DNA of 61,021 nt from Hallerella sp964397425 (GTDB taxonomy: Bacteria; Fibrobacterota; Fibrobacteria; Fibrobacterales; Fibrobacteraceae). Location: contig CAYNID010000009.1 in NCBI GenBank assembly GCA_964397425.1, forward strand, positions 1 to 61,021. The letters run 5' to 3'. This document shows positions 51,358 through 60,151 of the stretch, one piece after another. The position numbers were made by a program, and so were the translations under genes. The notes beneath the pieces were generated by a model. It did no database searches. It had not been told where the DNA came from and saw nothing but the letters and a program-made list of their open reading frames with translations. Numbering within the stretch: the stretch's first letter is position 1; each line of letters starts with the position of its first letter.

Positions 51358-52602
51358 ATGCGCAAATTGGGTAAAGTTCTTTTCGCTTGTGCGGGAATTC
51401 TTTTGGGATGCTCGGAAGAAACACCCTTTTCTGGCTTGGATGAAGCCGTCATGATTTCTTCGGGAACTTCTTCCTCGGAGCGTTCTTCTGCGGCTCGGAC
51501 GACAGTTGCGACGATTTCGGAATTGGGAAATTGTTCTGCGCAGAATTCCGGAGAACAGGTCTTTGTGGAAAGGGAGGCGTTCTTTTACGCCTGCGTAAAG
51601 GAATACAATCTTTATGCGTGGAAACGCATTGGGGGAACTTCTTCTGTTTCCTGTTCTTCACAAGAAAAGTCTTCATCTTCGTCTTCGTCTTTGGTTTCAT
51701 CGTCCAGTTCTGCAGACACGACTGTTTCCGAGATTTGGAATGGGAAAATGAAAACGCCTCAAACGGCATACCGAAACGGAGCCTATTATATGGTTATTTC
51801 CTCCGCAGAGGAACTCGCCTATTTTGCAAATCAGGTGACGAATATCGGGAAGACAAACCTCAACGCCTATTTGACAAAGGACATCCGCTTGAATCCGGAA
51901 GGCATCGTAGACGTTTCGGGGAATCTTTTGTTCGACCCTTCGGAACTTCGCGAATGGACGCCAATCGGTTCGGCGGAACTGGACCATTTTTACGGAGGCG
52001 TTTTTGATGGAAATGGTCATACAATTTCTGGCGTGTACGTGAATAATTCCACTGCGGAACGGGTTGGCTTTTTCGCGACAATGGAAAATGCCCAGGTAAA
52101 GAAACTCGGCGTTGAAAATTCCTATATCGTCGGAGGCAAGTATGTTGGCGGTTTGGTCGGGCGTTCCAAGAATGCAAATATCAATCAGGTTTACTTTGAC
52201 GGATTCGCTTCGGGCAGTAACGTTGGCGGCATCATCGGTTATCAAAATGGCGATTCGATTACCAATTGTTACAGTAAAGGAAAGGTTTATGGAACATCGC
52301 GATCGGCGGGAATTTCCGGTTATAAACAAAGCGGAACTTTGAATGCCTGTTACACTGTTTCGAAAGTTCGCGGTTCCGGTTCCGTCTATGCGGTGACTTC
52401 TAATTCCAAAAGTACAAACTGTTTTTATCAAACGGATTACGGCGTTTCGGAATGGACTGCGGAGACGGACAAGGCGACAGAAATGTCTGCGTCTGCGATG
52501 AAATCGACGTCATTTGCGCAAAAACTGAATGTGGCCGCCGGAGACACTTATTGGATTTACAATTACAACGTGAATGATGGGTATCCGTCCTTGATGAAAT
52601 AA
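51358..52602 (+). CDS. Lipoprotein with GLUG-type repeats
   Basis: A 414-aa lipoprotein with lipobox LLGC, a Ser-rich linker (residues about 100-121) and a right-handed-helix-like region with GLUG repeats (YVGGLVGRS, NVGGIIGYQ, SAGISGYKQ), as found in bacterial surface adhesins. GGGAGAAT precedes the ATG at 51358; the TTG-or-ATG frame ten codons earlier overlaps the previous gene. Probably surface-displayed and adhesive; this is inference. Confidence 0.78.
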   Translation: MRKLGKVLFACAGILLGCSEETPFSGLDEAVMISSGTSSSERSSAARTTVATISELGNCSAQNSGEQVFVEREAFFYACVKEYNLYAWKRIGGTSSVSCSSQEKSSSSSSSLVSSSSSADTTVSEIWNGKMKTPQTAYRNGAYYMVISSAEELAYFANQVTNIGKTNLNAYLTKDIRLNPEGIVDVSGNLLFDPSELREWTPIGSAELDHFYGGVFDGNGHTISGVYVNNSTAERVGFFATMENAQVKKLGVENSYIVGGKYVGGLVGRSKNANINQVYFDGFASGSNVGGIIGYQNGDSITNCYSKGKVYGTSRSAGISGYKQSGTLNACYTVSKVRGSGSVYAVTSNSKSTNCFYQTDYGVSEWTAETDKATEMSASAMKSTSFAQKLNVAAGDTYWIYNYNVNDGYPSLMK

Positions 52603-52617
52603 ATGAGAGGTTTTGAA

Positions 52618-53127
52618 ATGAAATTTTTTAATGTGCTAACGATCGCTTTTGTCACTCTTCTTTCTGCCTGTGCGACGATGCGTTCCGATTACCACGACAG
52701 GGATGTCGCATATCTCAATCGCACGAACATAGTCTCTTACGGGGCGGAACGCGCGAAAGTCATCGGACCCGTTTTTTGGAGTAATCCGGGAAAGTGTTCC
52801 GAAATCGCCTTTTTGAAACAGGCGAGCCTTCAAAATGCGAAAATCAAGAATATCATAGATATTAAAATGGAACAGATTGATACGCATTCGACAAATTCCA
52901 GTTATTGCGAATATTCGGGGTTGGCGCTGAGTTATGAATCGTTATCTGTGGAAGAAGCTCAAGAATGGAACGATATGGAAAATTTGAACACAAAGGAAAA
53001 TTTAACAATCAATTCGTTGGAAGGAAAAATTCCTCCAAGTCAGGAGATTAAGCCGACCGTTTGGCCGTATCTTTGGGGAACGCTCTCTAGTGTGGCGGCC
53101 CTGGTGATTCTCCTCGTGTTGATTTGA
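52618..53127 (+). CDS. Lipoprotein with C-terminal helix
   Basis: A 169-aa protein with lipobox LSAC, a soluble domain with a cysteine pair (CSEIAFLKQA, YCEYSG) and a C-terminal hydrophobic helix (about 150-168). The ATG at 52618 has AGAGG upstream. An ATG five codons earlier abuts the upstream stop and is less likely. Unknown function. Confidence 0.72.
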   Translation: MKFFNVLTIAFVTLLSACATMRSDYHDRDVAYLNRTNIVSYGAERAKVIGPVFWSNPGKCSEIAFLKQASLQNAKIKNIIDIKMEQIDTHSTNSSYCEYSGLALSYESLSVEEAQEWNDMENLNTKENLTINSLEGKIPPSQEIKPTVWPYLWGTLSSVAALVILLVLI

Positions 53128-53191
53128 TAGACTCCACCCAACCTCTTCAAAACGGAAAATAAAGACTTTCACACTTAAAAAAGGATACAAA

Positions 53192-53515
53192 ATGAAGACT
53201 ATGTTCAAAATCACTTTTGCCGCGTTGGCTTTTGCCACTTTTTCCCATGCGCAAATCTTTGGCGATTGCATGAAAAAGAATCGTTTTTCGCGCGAAATGG
53301 AATTCAATTTGATGAAGGAATGCGTCGGAAACTATTCATATATGGGACAGAGCCAATATGAACAGAAAGTGAAAGCTTGCGCTTGCTTTGTGGGAAGTCT
53401 TGCCTGTGAATATGACGGCAACGATGAAAAGTTGAACGAGGCGGCAGAAAAGGGGAAACTTGAAAAAAATGAAAAGAAGTACCGTAAATGCTTGGAAGCA
53501 AATTCGGATAAATAG
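53192..53515 (+). CDS. Small exported Cys-rich protein
   Basis: A 107-aa protein with a signal peptide ending in SHAQ and six cysteines in the mature part (FGDCMKK, KECVG, KACACFVGSLACE, RKCLE), suggesting disulfides or lipid-free periplasmic location. AAAAGGA lies 6 nt before the ATG. Unknown family. Confidence 0.7.
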   Translation: MKTMFKITFAALAFATFSHAQIFGDCMKKNRFSREMEFNLMKECVGNYSYMGQSQYEQKVKACACFVGSLACEYDGNDEKLNEAAEKGKLEKNEKKYRKCLEANSDK

Positions 53516-53523
53516 GATTTGAC

Positions 53524-53982
53524 ATGGCGAAAGAAACCTTAAAAGAGGAGGGTGAGCAAATTCTCCAGGTTATTGACGATTTTATCGAATCTTGTAAAAA
53601 TACGATTCGAACATGTCGAAATTCAAAAGAGAAACAAGAATTGAAACACAATTTGAATTTGGATGCGCTTCAAAAATATATCGGTCAAAAACGATTTAGC
53701 TTTAATGCCTGTGTGGAAGAATGTTTGGATAAAAAATATCTGGATTCTTACAAGCAGGCAAGAAAGCGCATCAATAAAGGATGCGGAAGTGCGGGGGATT
53801 GCGAAAAAATGAAAGACTTGTATGAAAGGATGTTGGAAAAATTCCAGAATATGGATTCCCTTTTTCGTGTATCACCGCTTCCGGAAAAATCGAATGTCTT
53901 GCATAAAAATTTGAAAAATTTAATGCGGTGGGCGTCGTTCGAATTAGACAAATTCATTTTAGCAAACGAGGAGAAAGCATGA
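53524..53982 (+). CDS. Helical Cys-containing cytoplasmic protein
   Basis: A 152-aa, highly charged, probably all-helical protein without a signal peptide. Cysteines recur in pairs (ESCKNTIRTC, NACVEEC, GCGSAGDC). Lysine-rich codon use and low GC compared with the housekeeping genes suggest acquired DNA. Start 9 bp after the previous stop; the ATG overlaps nothing. Its stop overlaps the next start (ATGA). Unknown function. Confidence 0.65.
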   Translation: MAKETLKEEGEQILQVIDDFIESCKNTIRTCRNSKEKQELKHNLNLDALQKYIGQKRFSFNACVEECLDKKYLDSYKQARKRINKGCGSAGDCEKMKDLYERMLEKFQNMDSLFRVSPLPEKSNVLHKNLKNLMRWASFELDKFILANEEKA

Positions 53983-54362
53983 ATTGGATGAATCAACTGT
54001 TGAATGTTGGTGAAAGGTGGTTTAGGGGATTTGCGCCGGGAATCGTCTTTGTTCTCATTTGCGAATCGCTTTTGGAAATGAGAGTTTCTACGGGATTTTT
54101 TGGGTACGATGTGGTGCTGCTGTTTGTCGAAGGAAAACTGTTGACTTGGGCTGGCGAAAAGCTTTTGAAGCGGATTGGAAAAGAAAACTTGCCAAGAGGC
54201 TTTTATTCCGCAGCGGGAATTTTCATCGCTCTGCTTCTTTGCTGGGTGGGATGCTTTGTGAAAGAACTCCTGCGGGTGGAAACGGAAATTTATTTTTCCT
54301 TGATCCTGATTCTTTTGGGATTTGCGTTGTTTACAGTGGCGCTGCTCAAGAAAGGGAAGTAA
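53979..54362 (+). CDS. Small membrane protein
   Basis: A 127-aa protein with three or four hydrophobic segments (about residues 19-35, 40-55, 78-95, 103-122). GAGGAG lies 5 nt before the ATG, which overlaps the upstream stop by ATGA. It probably works with the upstream helical protein. Unknown family. Confidence 0.68.
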   Translation: MNWMNQLLNVGERWFRGFAPGIVFVLICESLLEMRVSTGFFGYDVVLLFVEGKLLTWAGEKLLKRIGKENLPRGFYSAAGIFIALLLCWVGCFVKELLRVETEIYFSLILILLGFALFTVALLKKGK

Positions 54363-54512
54363 AAAACAGTTTAATATGGAAAAATTCGTTTTGAAATGGT
54401 GGATGAAGATGAAAATTTTCAGGTGTTGAAAAATTCTAAACATCTTCAGTTGAACCATAAAAATCTCCCCCAAAAGTTTAGATAGGCAGATAAAATAGTT
54501 TATGCCTGATGA

Positions 54513-54542
54513 GGATGCCTTGGATAAGGCATCCTTGTGTTT
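54513..54542 (+). terminator. Terminator ending the lipoprotein run
   Basis: GGATGCCTT (54513-54521) pairs perfectly with AAGGCATCC (54526-54534) around GGAT, followed by the T-rich TTGTGTTTG. Confidence 0.65.
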
Positions 54543-54629
54543 GTTTCGCTGGGTTCCAATAATTCCATTTCAGCGGAAAAGACTTTCAACTTCCATTCAA
54601 AAATAACGAAAATTTTCGCCATTTTCGGC

Positions 54630-54655
54630 GGGAGCGTTTTGTCCCCGATTGTCCC
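54630..54655 (+). repeat. 26-bp direct repeat, copy 2
   Basis: Same orientation as 46749-46774, one mismatch (A to T at position 20). Flanking bases differ, so the similarity is confined to the unit. Confidence 0.8.
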
Positions 54656-54763
54656 CATTCGGAAAGGTACTTTTATCCTGTAAACCTTGATGGCTTTTGC
54701 CGCTGAGATTTACGTTTTTCAAATTCCACACTAGTGGATTCACTATTTCGAAAAGGACAAAAA

Positions 54764-54955
54764 ATGAATATCGTAAACCGTATTCGTTGTTGCTGTACAG
54801 GAAAAAACGGCAAACGGAAAAAACTCTATCCGACTTATGGCGTGGCGATGGAAAACCTTTACTATGCCAAAGAAACCAGGCATGTTCATTTACATGTTTA
54901 CGAATGCCCGGAAGGTTTCGGATTCCATTTGACAAGCAATGAAATTCAATATTGA
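54764..54955 (+). CDS. 63-aa Cys/His small protein
   Basis: A small basic protein beginning MNIVNRIRCCC, with a C-terminal YECPEGFGFHLT block. The pattern (Cys cluster, YPTYGVAMENLYYA helix, then Y-x-C...H-L-T) resembles short zinc-finger-like proteins often linked to mobile or defence DNA, but only one Cys remains in the last motif. AAAGGA precedes the ATG. It ends 7 bp before the helicase gene, with which it is likely co-transcribed. Confidence 0.6.
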   Translation: MNIVNRIRCCCTGKNGKRKKLYPTYGVAMENLYYAKETRHVHLHVYECPEGFGFHLTSNEIQY

Positions 54956-54962
54956 GGTGAAC

Positions 54963-57527
54963 ATGATTTCCGAAAAAGAATATATCCATACGATAGAAAG
55001 AGAAATCGAGCTGAAACTTTCCGGATTTCAAACAAATTTCGTCCAGGTGAAACTTGTTGACGAAGAAGATTGCGTTTACAGTCTTTTGCCTTCGGAAAGG
55101 ACGCGCAGCAAATTCAAGGATATCATCGACAGCTTTAAATTGAATTTCAAAAAAGGATTGGGCTGTTACCAGATTCCAGAAAATGAAGTTCCCCGTACCC
55201 GGTTGAAAGAGGAAAATTTTTTACAAATTAATTGGTTGAAAGTGGAATGCTCTAAAGGCGGAAATGTTCAGATATCCCTTTCCGCTCCGGTAAAGCCCGG
55301 ATTCCTTTTGTGCGTTGCGCCTTCCATTGCAAAGCAGCTTGCCGAAATTTTCGCCATCGAATCTTTGACGGGAAAACAATTTGTCTTTCAAAGAGAAATG
55401 ATTCGCAAAAGGCTGGATGAAGAATTTCCCATTATGATGGGTTCTGGAAATCAGGCGTTGGCCCATTTTTTCAAACAGGAAAATTTGGCATTGCCCCCGT
55501 TTGAAAATATCGAATTGGAAGACGAAGATTACTTTGTGTTGAAAGAGAAAAACCGCAAAGGAAATGATGAACAGCGGCGGTTTGTACAGACTGCGCTTTC
55601 AACGCCGGACTTTGCCTTTTTGGAAGGCCCTCCCGGTTCTGGAAAAACGACGGCGATTGTCGAATTGCTGTATCAGTTGATGCTTCGGAATCAGCGGGTT
55701 TTACTCGTCGCCTCGACAAATGTCGCCGTTGACAACATTGTTGAAAAATTTTTGGAACTGTCTCCCGATTGTAAGGATTTCTGTATCCGACGTTGTGGAG
55801 ATGGCGATAATTCCAAAATCAGCTTCGCCGGGAAAAAATTCATTTCAAGGAATTTTTCGAAGACGGAGTCCGAAATGTTGAAATCCCGGTTGGAAAAATT
55901 GGAAAAGCGTACGCCGGAACAAGATTTCTTGTTCAATCATTCCGACCCGAACAAAAACGCGGCGCTCTTCGACCTCCTTGAAGAAAACGCTCCGATTGTC
56001 GCCGGTACGACGTTTGGAGCGTCTCTGCCGGAATTGCGCAAAAGGATGCAGATGCAAATTTCTGATCCGCCATTTGACTATTTGATTATTGACGAAGCGT
56101 CGAAAACAACGGTTCAGGAATTTCTCGTTCCCGCGATTTTGTGCAGGCGCTGGATTGTCGTCGGGGACATTAAACAATTGCCACCTTATGTAGACGATGC
56201 CGATTTCGCGAACAATTTGCAGATGGCTTATCTGGATGACGAAAAGGTGAAATTGAACTTGACAGCTGCCGCCGACACGCTTCTCGCTTCAAAAGGGAAG
56301 TGCAATCGCCAGGTGTGTATTTTGAAAGAGAAAGAGTCGGATTACGACACCTATCTTTACCGAAAATACGCCGGGGAGAGGAATGTCCTTTTTGCCGATG
56401 CGGACAACGAAGAAGATTCGGAACTGCTGCCGTATGTCGACATCATCCTGGGTTCAACCGCATCGTTTGAAAAATTCAGGAATGTCATCTCTCCGCGGAT
56501 TACAACGGTTCGTTTGGCAAGGGATAAATATTCGGGACGGATTTTGCACGAAGAGGAAATGCAAGCTTGGGTTTTTCAAGCTCGATGCACCCGCGAAAAA
56601 TGCTTTGGCCGTTTCAGTGAAAATGAACCTCAGGAATGGTGCGACGAAATGGCGTGGCGAGAAATCCGCCTTTTTGAACAGCGGGACAATGTGTTCAACA
56701 CCGCTGCGGATTTAAGAGCTTCCTTGCAAAAGGAAATCCGGATGCTGCTTCCGGAATCCGCGAATGGAGAAGTTGAAAAAACGGTTCATCTGTTGTCGCA
56801 GATATACCTGCCGTCTTGCATGGAAGTCTTTTTGCGCGGATATGGTACTTTTCGAAATCTGGCGCTATTCCGCGGTTTTCCCCAAGAGGATTTGAAACGG
56901 CGACGGGTCGCGCTTTCGTTTCAGCACCGCTCCCATCCGGATATTGCAAAAATCGCTTCGGATGAATTCTACGAAGGCAAGGCGATGCGTTCGGAACACA
57001 TGCGGGGAAAACGCGAATGGGAATATCAGATTGATGGAGAACGCCATCTTCTTTGGAAAGATGTCAAAGGAAAATGCAATTCAAAAAATTGCAATAAGAA
57101 GGAGCAGGATTGGATTCGGCGTGAGCTTCAAAACTTCTTGAAATTTGCAAAAAAGCATCCCAGAAAGTCTCCGGGAAAATGGTCTGTCGCCGCACTTTCG
57201 TTTTATAAAGAGCAGGCGGATGAATTGCAGCGGATTTGTCGGGAAGTTTTTAAAAACGCGAAAAATCTTGTGGAATACAAGGCGGGTTCCGTGGATTCGT
57301 TTCAGGGGCATGAAGCGGACATCGTCTTTTTGAGCTACAGCAATTCGCATCCGACCAGCTTTTTGGAAGCCCCCAATCGGCTGAATGTCGCCATGACTCG
57401 GGCGAAATACATGATGGTCCATGTCGGGAACTTTCGGCAGATGTCAAAATCCCAAGGTGCGCTCGGACGTGTCGTGCAGAAACTGAAAAATCATTCATTC
57501 AAAACAGGAGAATACAATGAAAATTGA
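54963..57527 (+). CDS. DNA2/NAM7-type superfamily 1 helicase
   Basis: An 854-aa helicase. Residues 1-200 are a unique N-terminal region. Walker A is EGPPGSGKTTA (about residue 221), motif Ia ASTNVAVDN, motif II LIIDEASKTT (about 376), motif III VGDIKQLPP, motif IV region FQHRSHPDI, motif V VDSFQGHEADIVFLS (about 777) and motif VI NVAMTRAKY (about 809). A ~240-residue insert (about 405-645) separates the two RecA halves and contains CTREKCFGRFSENEPQEWC. All ATPase motifs are intact. The start is the ATG at 54963, with GAGGTG upstream. The winged-helix gene overlaps its end. Context suggests a defence or conflict system. Confidence 0.82.
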   Translation: MISEKEYIHTIEREIELKLSGFQTNFVQVKLVDEEDCVYSLLPSERTRSKFKDIIDSFKLNFKKGLGCYQIPENEVPRTRLKEENFLQINWLKVECSKGGNVQISLSAPVKPGFLLCVAPSIAKQLAEIFAIESLTGKQFVFQREMIRKRLDEEFPIMMGSGNQALAHFFKQENLALPPFENIELEDEDYFVLKEKNRKGNDEQRRFVQTALSTPDFAFLEGPPGSGKTTAIVELLYQLMLRNQRVLLVASTNVAVDNIVEKFLELSPDCKDFCIRRCGDGDNSKISFAGKKFISRNFSKTESEMLKSRLEKLEKRTPEQDFLFNHSDPNKNAALFDLLEENAPIVAGTTFGASLPELRKRMQMQISDPPFDYLIIDEASKTTVQEFLVPAILCRRWIVVGDIKQLPPYVDDADFANNLQMAYLDDEKVKLNLTAAADTLLASKGKCNRQVCILKEKESDYDTYLYRKYAGERNVLFADADNEEDSELLPYVDIILGSTASFEKFRNVISPRITTVRLARDKYSGRILHEEEMQAWVFQARCTREKCFGRFSENEPQEWCDEMAWREIRLFEQRDNVFNTAADLRASLQKEIRMLLPESANGEVEKTVHLLSQIYLPSCMEVFLRGYGTFRNLALFRGFPQEDLKRRRVALSFQHRSHPDIAKIASDEFYEGKAMRSEHMRGKREWEYQIDGERHLLWKDVKGKCNSKNCNKKEQDWIRRELQNFLKFAKKHPRKSPGKWSVAALSFYKEQADELQRICREVFKNAKNLVEYKAGSVDSFQGHEADIVFLSYSNSHPTSFLEAPNRLNVAMTRAKYMMVHVGNFRQMSKSQGALGRVVQKLKNHSFKTGEYNEN

Positions 57528-58182
57528 TGTGACAAACTTGATCGACCATTACCTTGTAAAAGGTGAAATTTCAAAAAGGTTCAAGAATCCCTGGATTCGC
57601 GCATTTTTGACGTATCTGCAAAATCATCCGCAGGCAAGCGCTGAAGAAATCTCCCGAGATTTGTTTGCGGACAACGGCATCGCCAGGCGGAACGCCGTTC
57701 AAAACCTTTTATACTTCTTCGAATGTCAAAAAATGCTCCGGCGGGAAAATGGCAAGTGGGAATTGACGGAAGAAGGAATCCGCGCAGCAGAGGACGAAAT
57801 GCTTTGGCAAACGATCAACGGGACTTTTCTGGTATCGTTCCTGAACTTGGACGAAAATCATTTTTTTGTCCTCCAGGTGGAAGAAAAACCGGATTCCTGG
57901 TATGACGATGGATTTCAGGATTTGGAACAAATGATTGTTGGGCCGGAAAACTGGAAACTTTTTTCTCCGGACATTCGAATTGAAAAATTGGCGCGGGATG
58001 TTCGCCCGACTTCGGCGACGTACAAATTTGACGCGGATTTCAATCTGGCGAAAAGAAGCCTTGAAATCAACGGCATTCCCGAAAAGATGAAATCCGAAAT
58101 CCATGCGGAGTTTGAACTGACCGAGGATGAAAGCCGTTCTCTTGACGCTCTTCTTTCCGATAACGATGCGTGGATGGATTAA
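57517..58182 (+). CDS. Winged-helix protein partner of the helicase
   Basis: A 221-aa acidic protein. Residues 24-90 look like a winged helix (IRAFLTYLQNHPQASAEEISRDLF ... RRENGKWELTEEG). The remainder is a predicted alpha/beta domain rich in Asp/Glu with no catalytic motif recognised. Its ATG lies inside the helicase stop region (11-bp overlap), so the two are made together. It may be the DNA-binding regulator or adaptor of the helicase. Family unknown. Confidence 0.65.
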   Translation: MKIDVTNLIDHYLVKGEISKRFKNPWIRAFLTYLQNHPQASAEEISRDLFADNGIARRNAVQNLLYFFECQKMLRRENGKWELTEEGIRAAEDEMLWQTINGTFLVSFLNLDENHFFVLQVEEKPDSWYDDGFQDLEQMIVGPENWKLFSPDIRIEKLARDVRPTSATYKFDADFNLAKRSLEINGIPEKMKSEIHAEFELTEDESRSLDALLSDNDAWMD

Positions 58183-58196
58183 AAAAGGAGCCTTGC

Positions 58197-58454
58197 ATGC
58201 GAATTAAAATTTCTTCCGACAAAAAGTTCAACGATTTGTGCCACAGGCTGCTTGCGACCGGGCTGTGGACTGTCGCCCGGCAGGGTGGTGGGCATACCAT
58301 TTTGAAATATACGGACAATCGGATTTCCGAAACGTTGACGGTCCCGTCTTCGCCGAGCGATTTGCGGGCTTTCCAAAACTTCTGGAAAGATTATTGCCGA
58401 AAAGTCCGGCGGATTCTCATCCGCAAAAGGGTCATCTTCTCTCCGGATGTTTAA
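58197..58454 (+). CDS. HicA-like small protein without HicB
   Basis: An 85-aa basic protein resembling the dsRBD-fold HicA toxin: a leading helix (FNDLCHRLLATGLW), then ARQGGGHTILKY matching the GSHH-type strand with its key His, then a TVPSSPSDL segment and a final helix. HicA members cleave mRNA. No HicB-like antitoxin lies beside it; the upstream partners are a winged-helix protein and a helicase. The start is the ATG at 58197 with AAGGAG upstream; the longer frame overlaps the previous gene. Confidence 0.6.
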   Translation: MRIKISSDKKFNDLCHRLLATGLWTVARQGGGHTILKYTDNRISETLTVPSSPSDLRAFQNFWKDYCRKVRRILIRKRVIFSPDV

Positions 58455-58472
58455 TTTGTCGAAAACCACTTT

Positions 58473-58498
58473 CAAGAACGGCTGCTTGCCGTTTCTTG
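58473..58498. terminator. Hairpin between convergent genes
   Basis: CAAGAACGGC and GCCGTTTCTTG form a 10-bp stem with one bulged T and a short loop. There is no T run on the plus strand side. It sits between the HicA-like stop and the convergent barrel-protein stop, and may serve both. Confidence 0.5.
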
Positions 58499-58511
58499 GA
58501 TGGTTTGGCGG

Positions 58512-59219
58512 TTAAAATTCGATTATCCCGTAACAGCCGACGCGGATTCTGTCGTTGTTCTTTTCTTGAATGATGCCTATCGAAAGTTCGCCCTGTACGT
58601 GGAAGTGGGGAAGGATTCCAAACTGTACCCGGGGGACCAGGTCAACCATGAAGTCGTCGGTGAAATTTCCCAGGCTTCCTGACGTTTCTATGCCGACCAT
58701 CGCTAAGACTGCCGGGGTGAACTTGAATTGCGGAGTCACGCCGACGGCGAATTCGGAAATGCCGTCCTCGCTGACGATGCGGTCAAAAAATCCGAGGCGG
58801 ACTTCGTAAAGCGTCGAAAAGATTCTCGATAGCGGCTGGAGTTTCGCATACGAGAAGACAAGTCCCGATCCGCGGTTGTTTCCGATGCCGAATAGGAAAT
58901 CCGCTTCGATGGTGGAGTATTCAAAAATCCGGAACTTTCCGCCCAAGTCCAAATACGCTTGGACGCTTTCCAGATTGTCTTCGGTGTCGAACAGGAGCTT
59001 GCCGCCGATTTCCCAGTAGTCGTTGATGGCCAGTTGGGCGTTGAGAGGCAAGTAGCCGTCTTCTTCGTAGTTTGTGTAAAATCCCGCTCCGACGGAAATT
59101 CTGTCGCGGGTCATGAATTCCGGGCCAAAGGTGTAACGCGTGTCCCAAATGCGGTCCAGTGCAAAAGACGAAACCGAAAGGGTCAAGACGGCGAACAAAA
59201 TGGCTGAAACGTTTTTCAC
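58512..59219 (-). CDS. Outer-membrane beta-barrel protein
   Basis: A 235-aa protein with signal peptide (ends SSFA) and alternating beta strands with aromatic ends, closing with RVGCYGIIEF (terminal Phe). No Shine-Dalgarno is visible before the ATG at 59219. Ends convergently with the accessory cassette. It marks the return to ordinary envelope genes. Function unknown. Confidence 0.72.
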   Translation of the reverse strand: MKNVSAILFAVLTLSVSSFALDRIWDTRYTFGPEFMTRDRISVGAGFYTNYEEDGYLPLNAQLAINDYWEIGGKLLFDTEDNLESVQAYLDLGGKFRIFEYSTIEADFLFGIGNNRGSGLVFSYAKLQPLSRIFSTLYEVRLGFFDRIVSEDGISEFAVGVTPQFKFTPAVLAMVGIETSGSLGNFTDDFMVDLVPRVQFGILPHFHVQGELSIGIIQEKNNDRIRVGCYGIIEF

Positions 59220-59254
59220 AATCCAAAGATATTAAATCCGTGCAATGAAAAAAA

Positions 59255-60151
59255 TTAAGAACAGCGGATGAGGCGGCCTACGCGCAAAATGGAGTTCTTT
59301 TTGAGCCCGTTGAGCTTTTGCAGGCGGCTCACGCTGGTGCGGTATTTGCGCGCGATTTTGCTCAACGTGTCGCCGGGACGCACGCGGTGGTAGCGGTGCT
59401 TGCTCGCTTCTTTTTCGTGGGCGGCGTATTCGCTTTGCAATTCCTGCATTGGATAGGCGATGATTTCCGCTTCACGGGGGCCTGTTCCAAATTCAAAAAA
59501 GCGTGTGGGATCGAGGGGCATGTCGCCTGCCCGCATTTCGAAGTGCAGGTGCGGACCGGTTGAGCGGCCTGTGCTGCCGCCGAGTCCTATCGGCGTTCCC
59601 GCTTCGACTTCGTCGCCGACTTTGACAATGTATTTGGAAAGATGCGCGTAAATGGTCCGCGAAATTCCGCAATTTTCGTGCTTTAAGACGATGTACTTTC
59701 CGTAGCCGCGGCGTTCGTATCGGACGCGGACGACTTTCCCCGGGAAAGCGGCCCGGACTGTGTCGCCCCGCCTGAGACCGATGTCGATTCCTTTGTGGAT
59801 GCGGTAGTGCCGAAAGCCAAAAGGCGATGTGATGCGGCCACTTTCCAAGGGCAACGCGGAAACGGACATGTCGACGGCCAGAATCTCCGGATTTTTTTGT
59901 CCCGCTTCGGAAAAATCCCCGGATTCATCCAGAACGCCGGAATCCTCTTCGGAAAAATTCTCGGAATCCGCCGTATTCCCCAGGAGGAAGGGCACTTGGA
60001 TTTCGGAGTCCGGTGCGCCGGTTTCCAAGGCCTCTTGTCCAAAGATCGCCTTTGCGGATGGGCTCAGCGAAACGACATTCACGGCAGAAGCCGCGGAGAG
60101 GGTTGCGGAGAGCGCCCAAAGGGACCAGGTCAAAAACAGCGGATATTTCAT
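59255..60151 (-). CDS. M23-family peptidase with LysM domain
   Basis: A 298-aa exported protein: signal peptide, acidic Ser-rich linker, M23 (LytM) metallopeptidase domain and C-terminal LysM. The zinc site is visible in HKGIDIG (H-x3-D) and PHLHFEMR (HxH), with IYAHLSKY between. LysM is YHRVRPGDTLSKIARKYRTSVSRLQKLN. It should cleave peptidoglycan cross-links or act in cell division. The start is the ATG at 60151, opening a signal peptide (MKYPLFLTWSLWALSATLSAASA). The 21 preceding codons are basic and unlikely. Confidence 0.9.
   Translation of the reverse strand: MKYPLFLTWSLWALSATLSAASAVNVVSLSPSAKAIFGQEALETGAPDSEIQVPFLLGNTADSENFSEEDSGVLDESGDFSEAGQKNPEILAVDMSVSALPLESGRITSPFGFRHYRIHKGIDIGLRRGDTVRAAFPGKVVRVRYERRGYGKYIVLKHENCGISRTIYAHLSKYIVKVGDEVEAGTPIGLGGSTGRSTGPHLHFEMRAGDMPLDPTRFFEFGTGPREAEIIAYPMQELQSEYAAHEKEASKHRYHRVRPGDTLSKIARKYRTSVSRLQKLNGLKKNSILRVGRLIRCS

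Larger units (their letters stand above)
54363..54763. other. Spacer with terminator and repeat
   Basis: 400 bp of AT-rich DNA. It holds a hairpin terminator at 54513, repeat copy 2 at 54630 and a palindromic CGAAAATTTTCG near 54608. I see no convincing gene; short frames lack ribosome sites. Confidence 0.6.

Noticed and set aside
46621..54763. Prophage or transposon
   Set aside because: No integrase, transposase, terminase or structural phage gene is visible; only direct repeats and unusual gene content.
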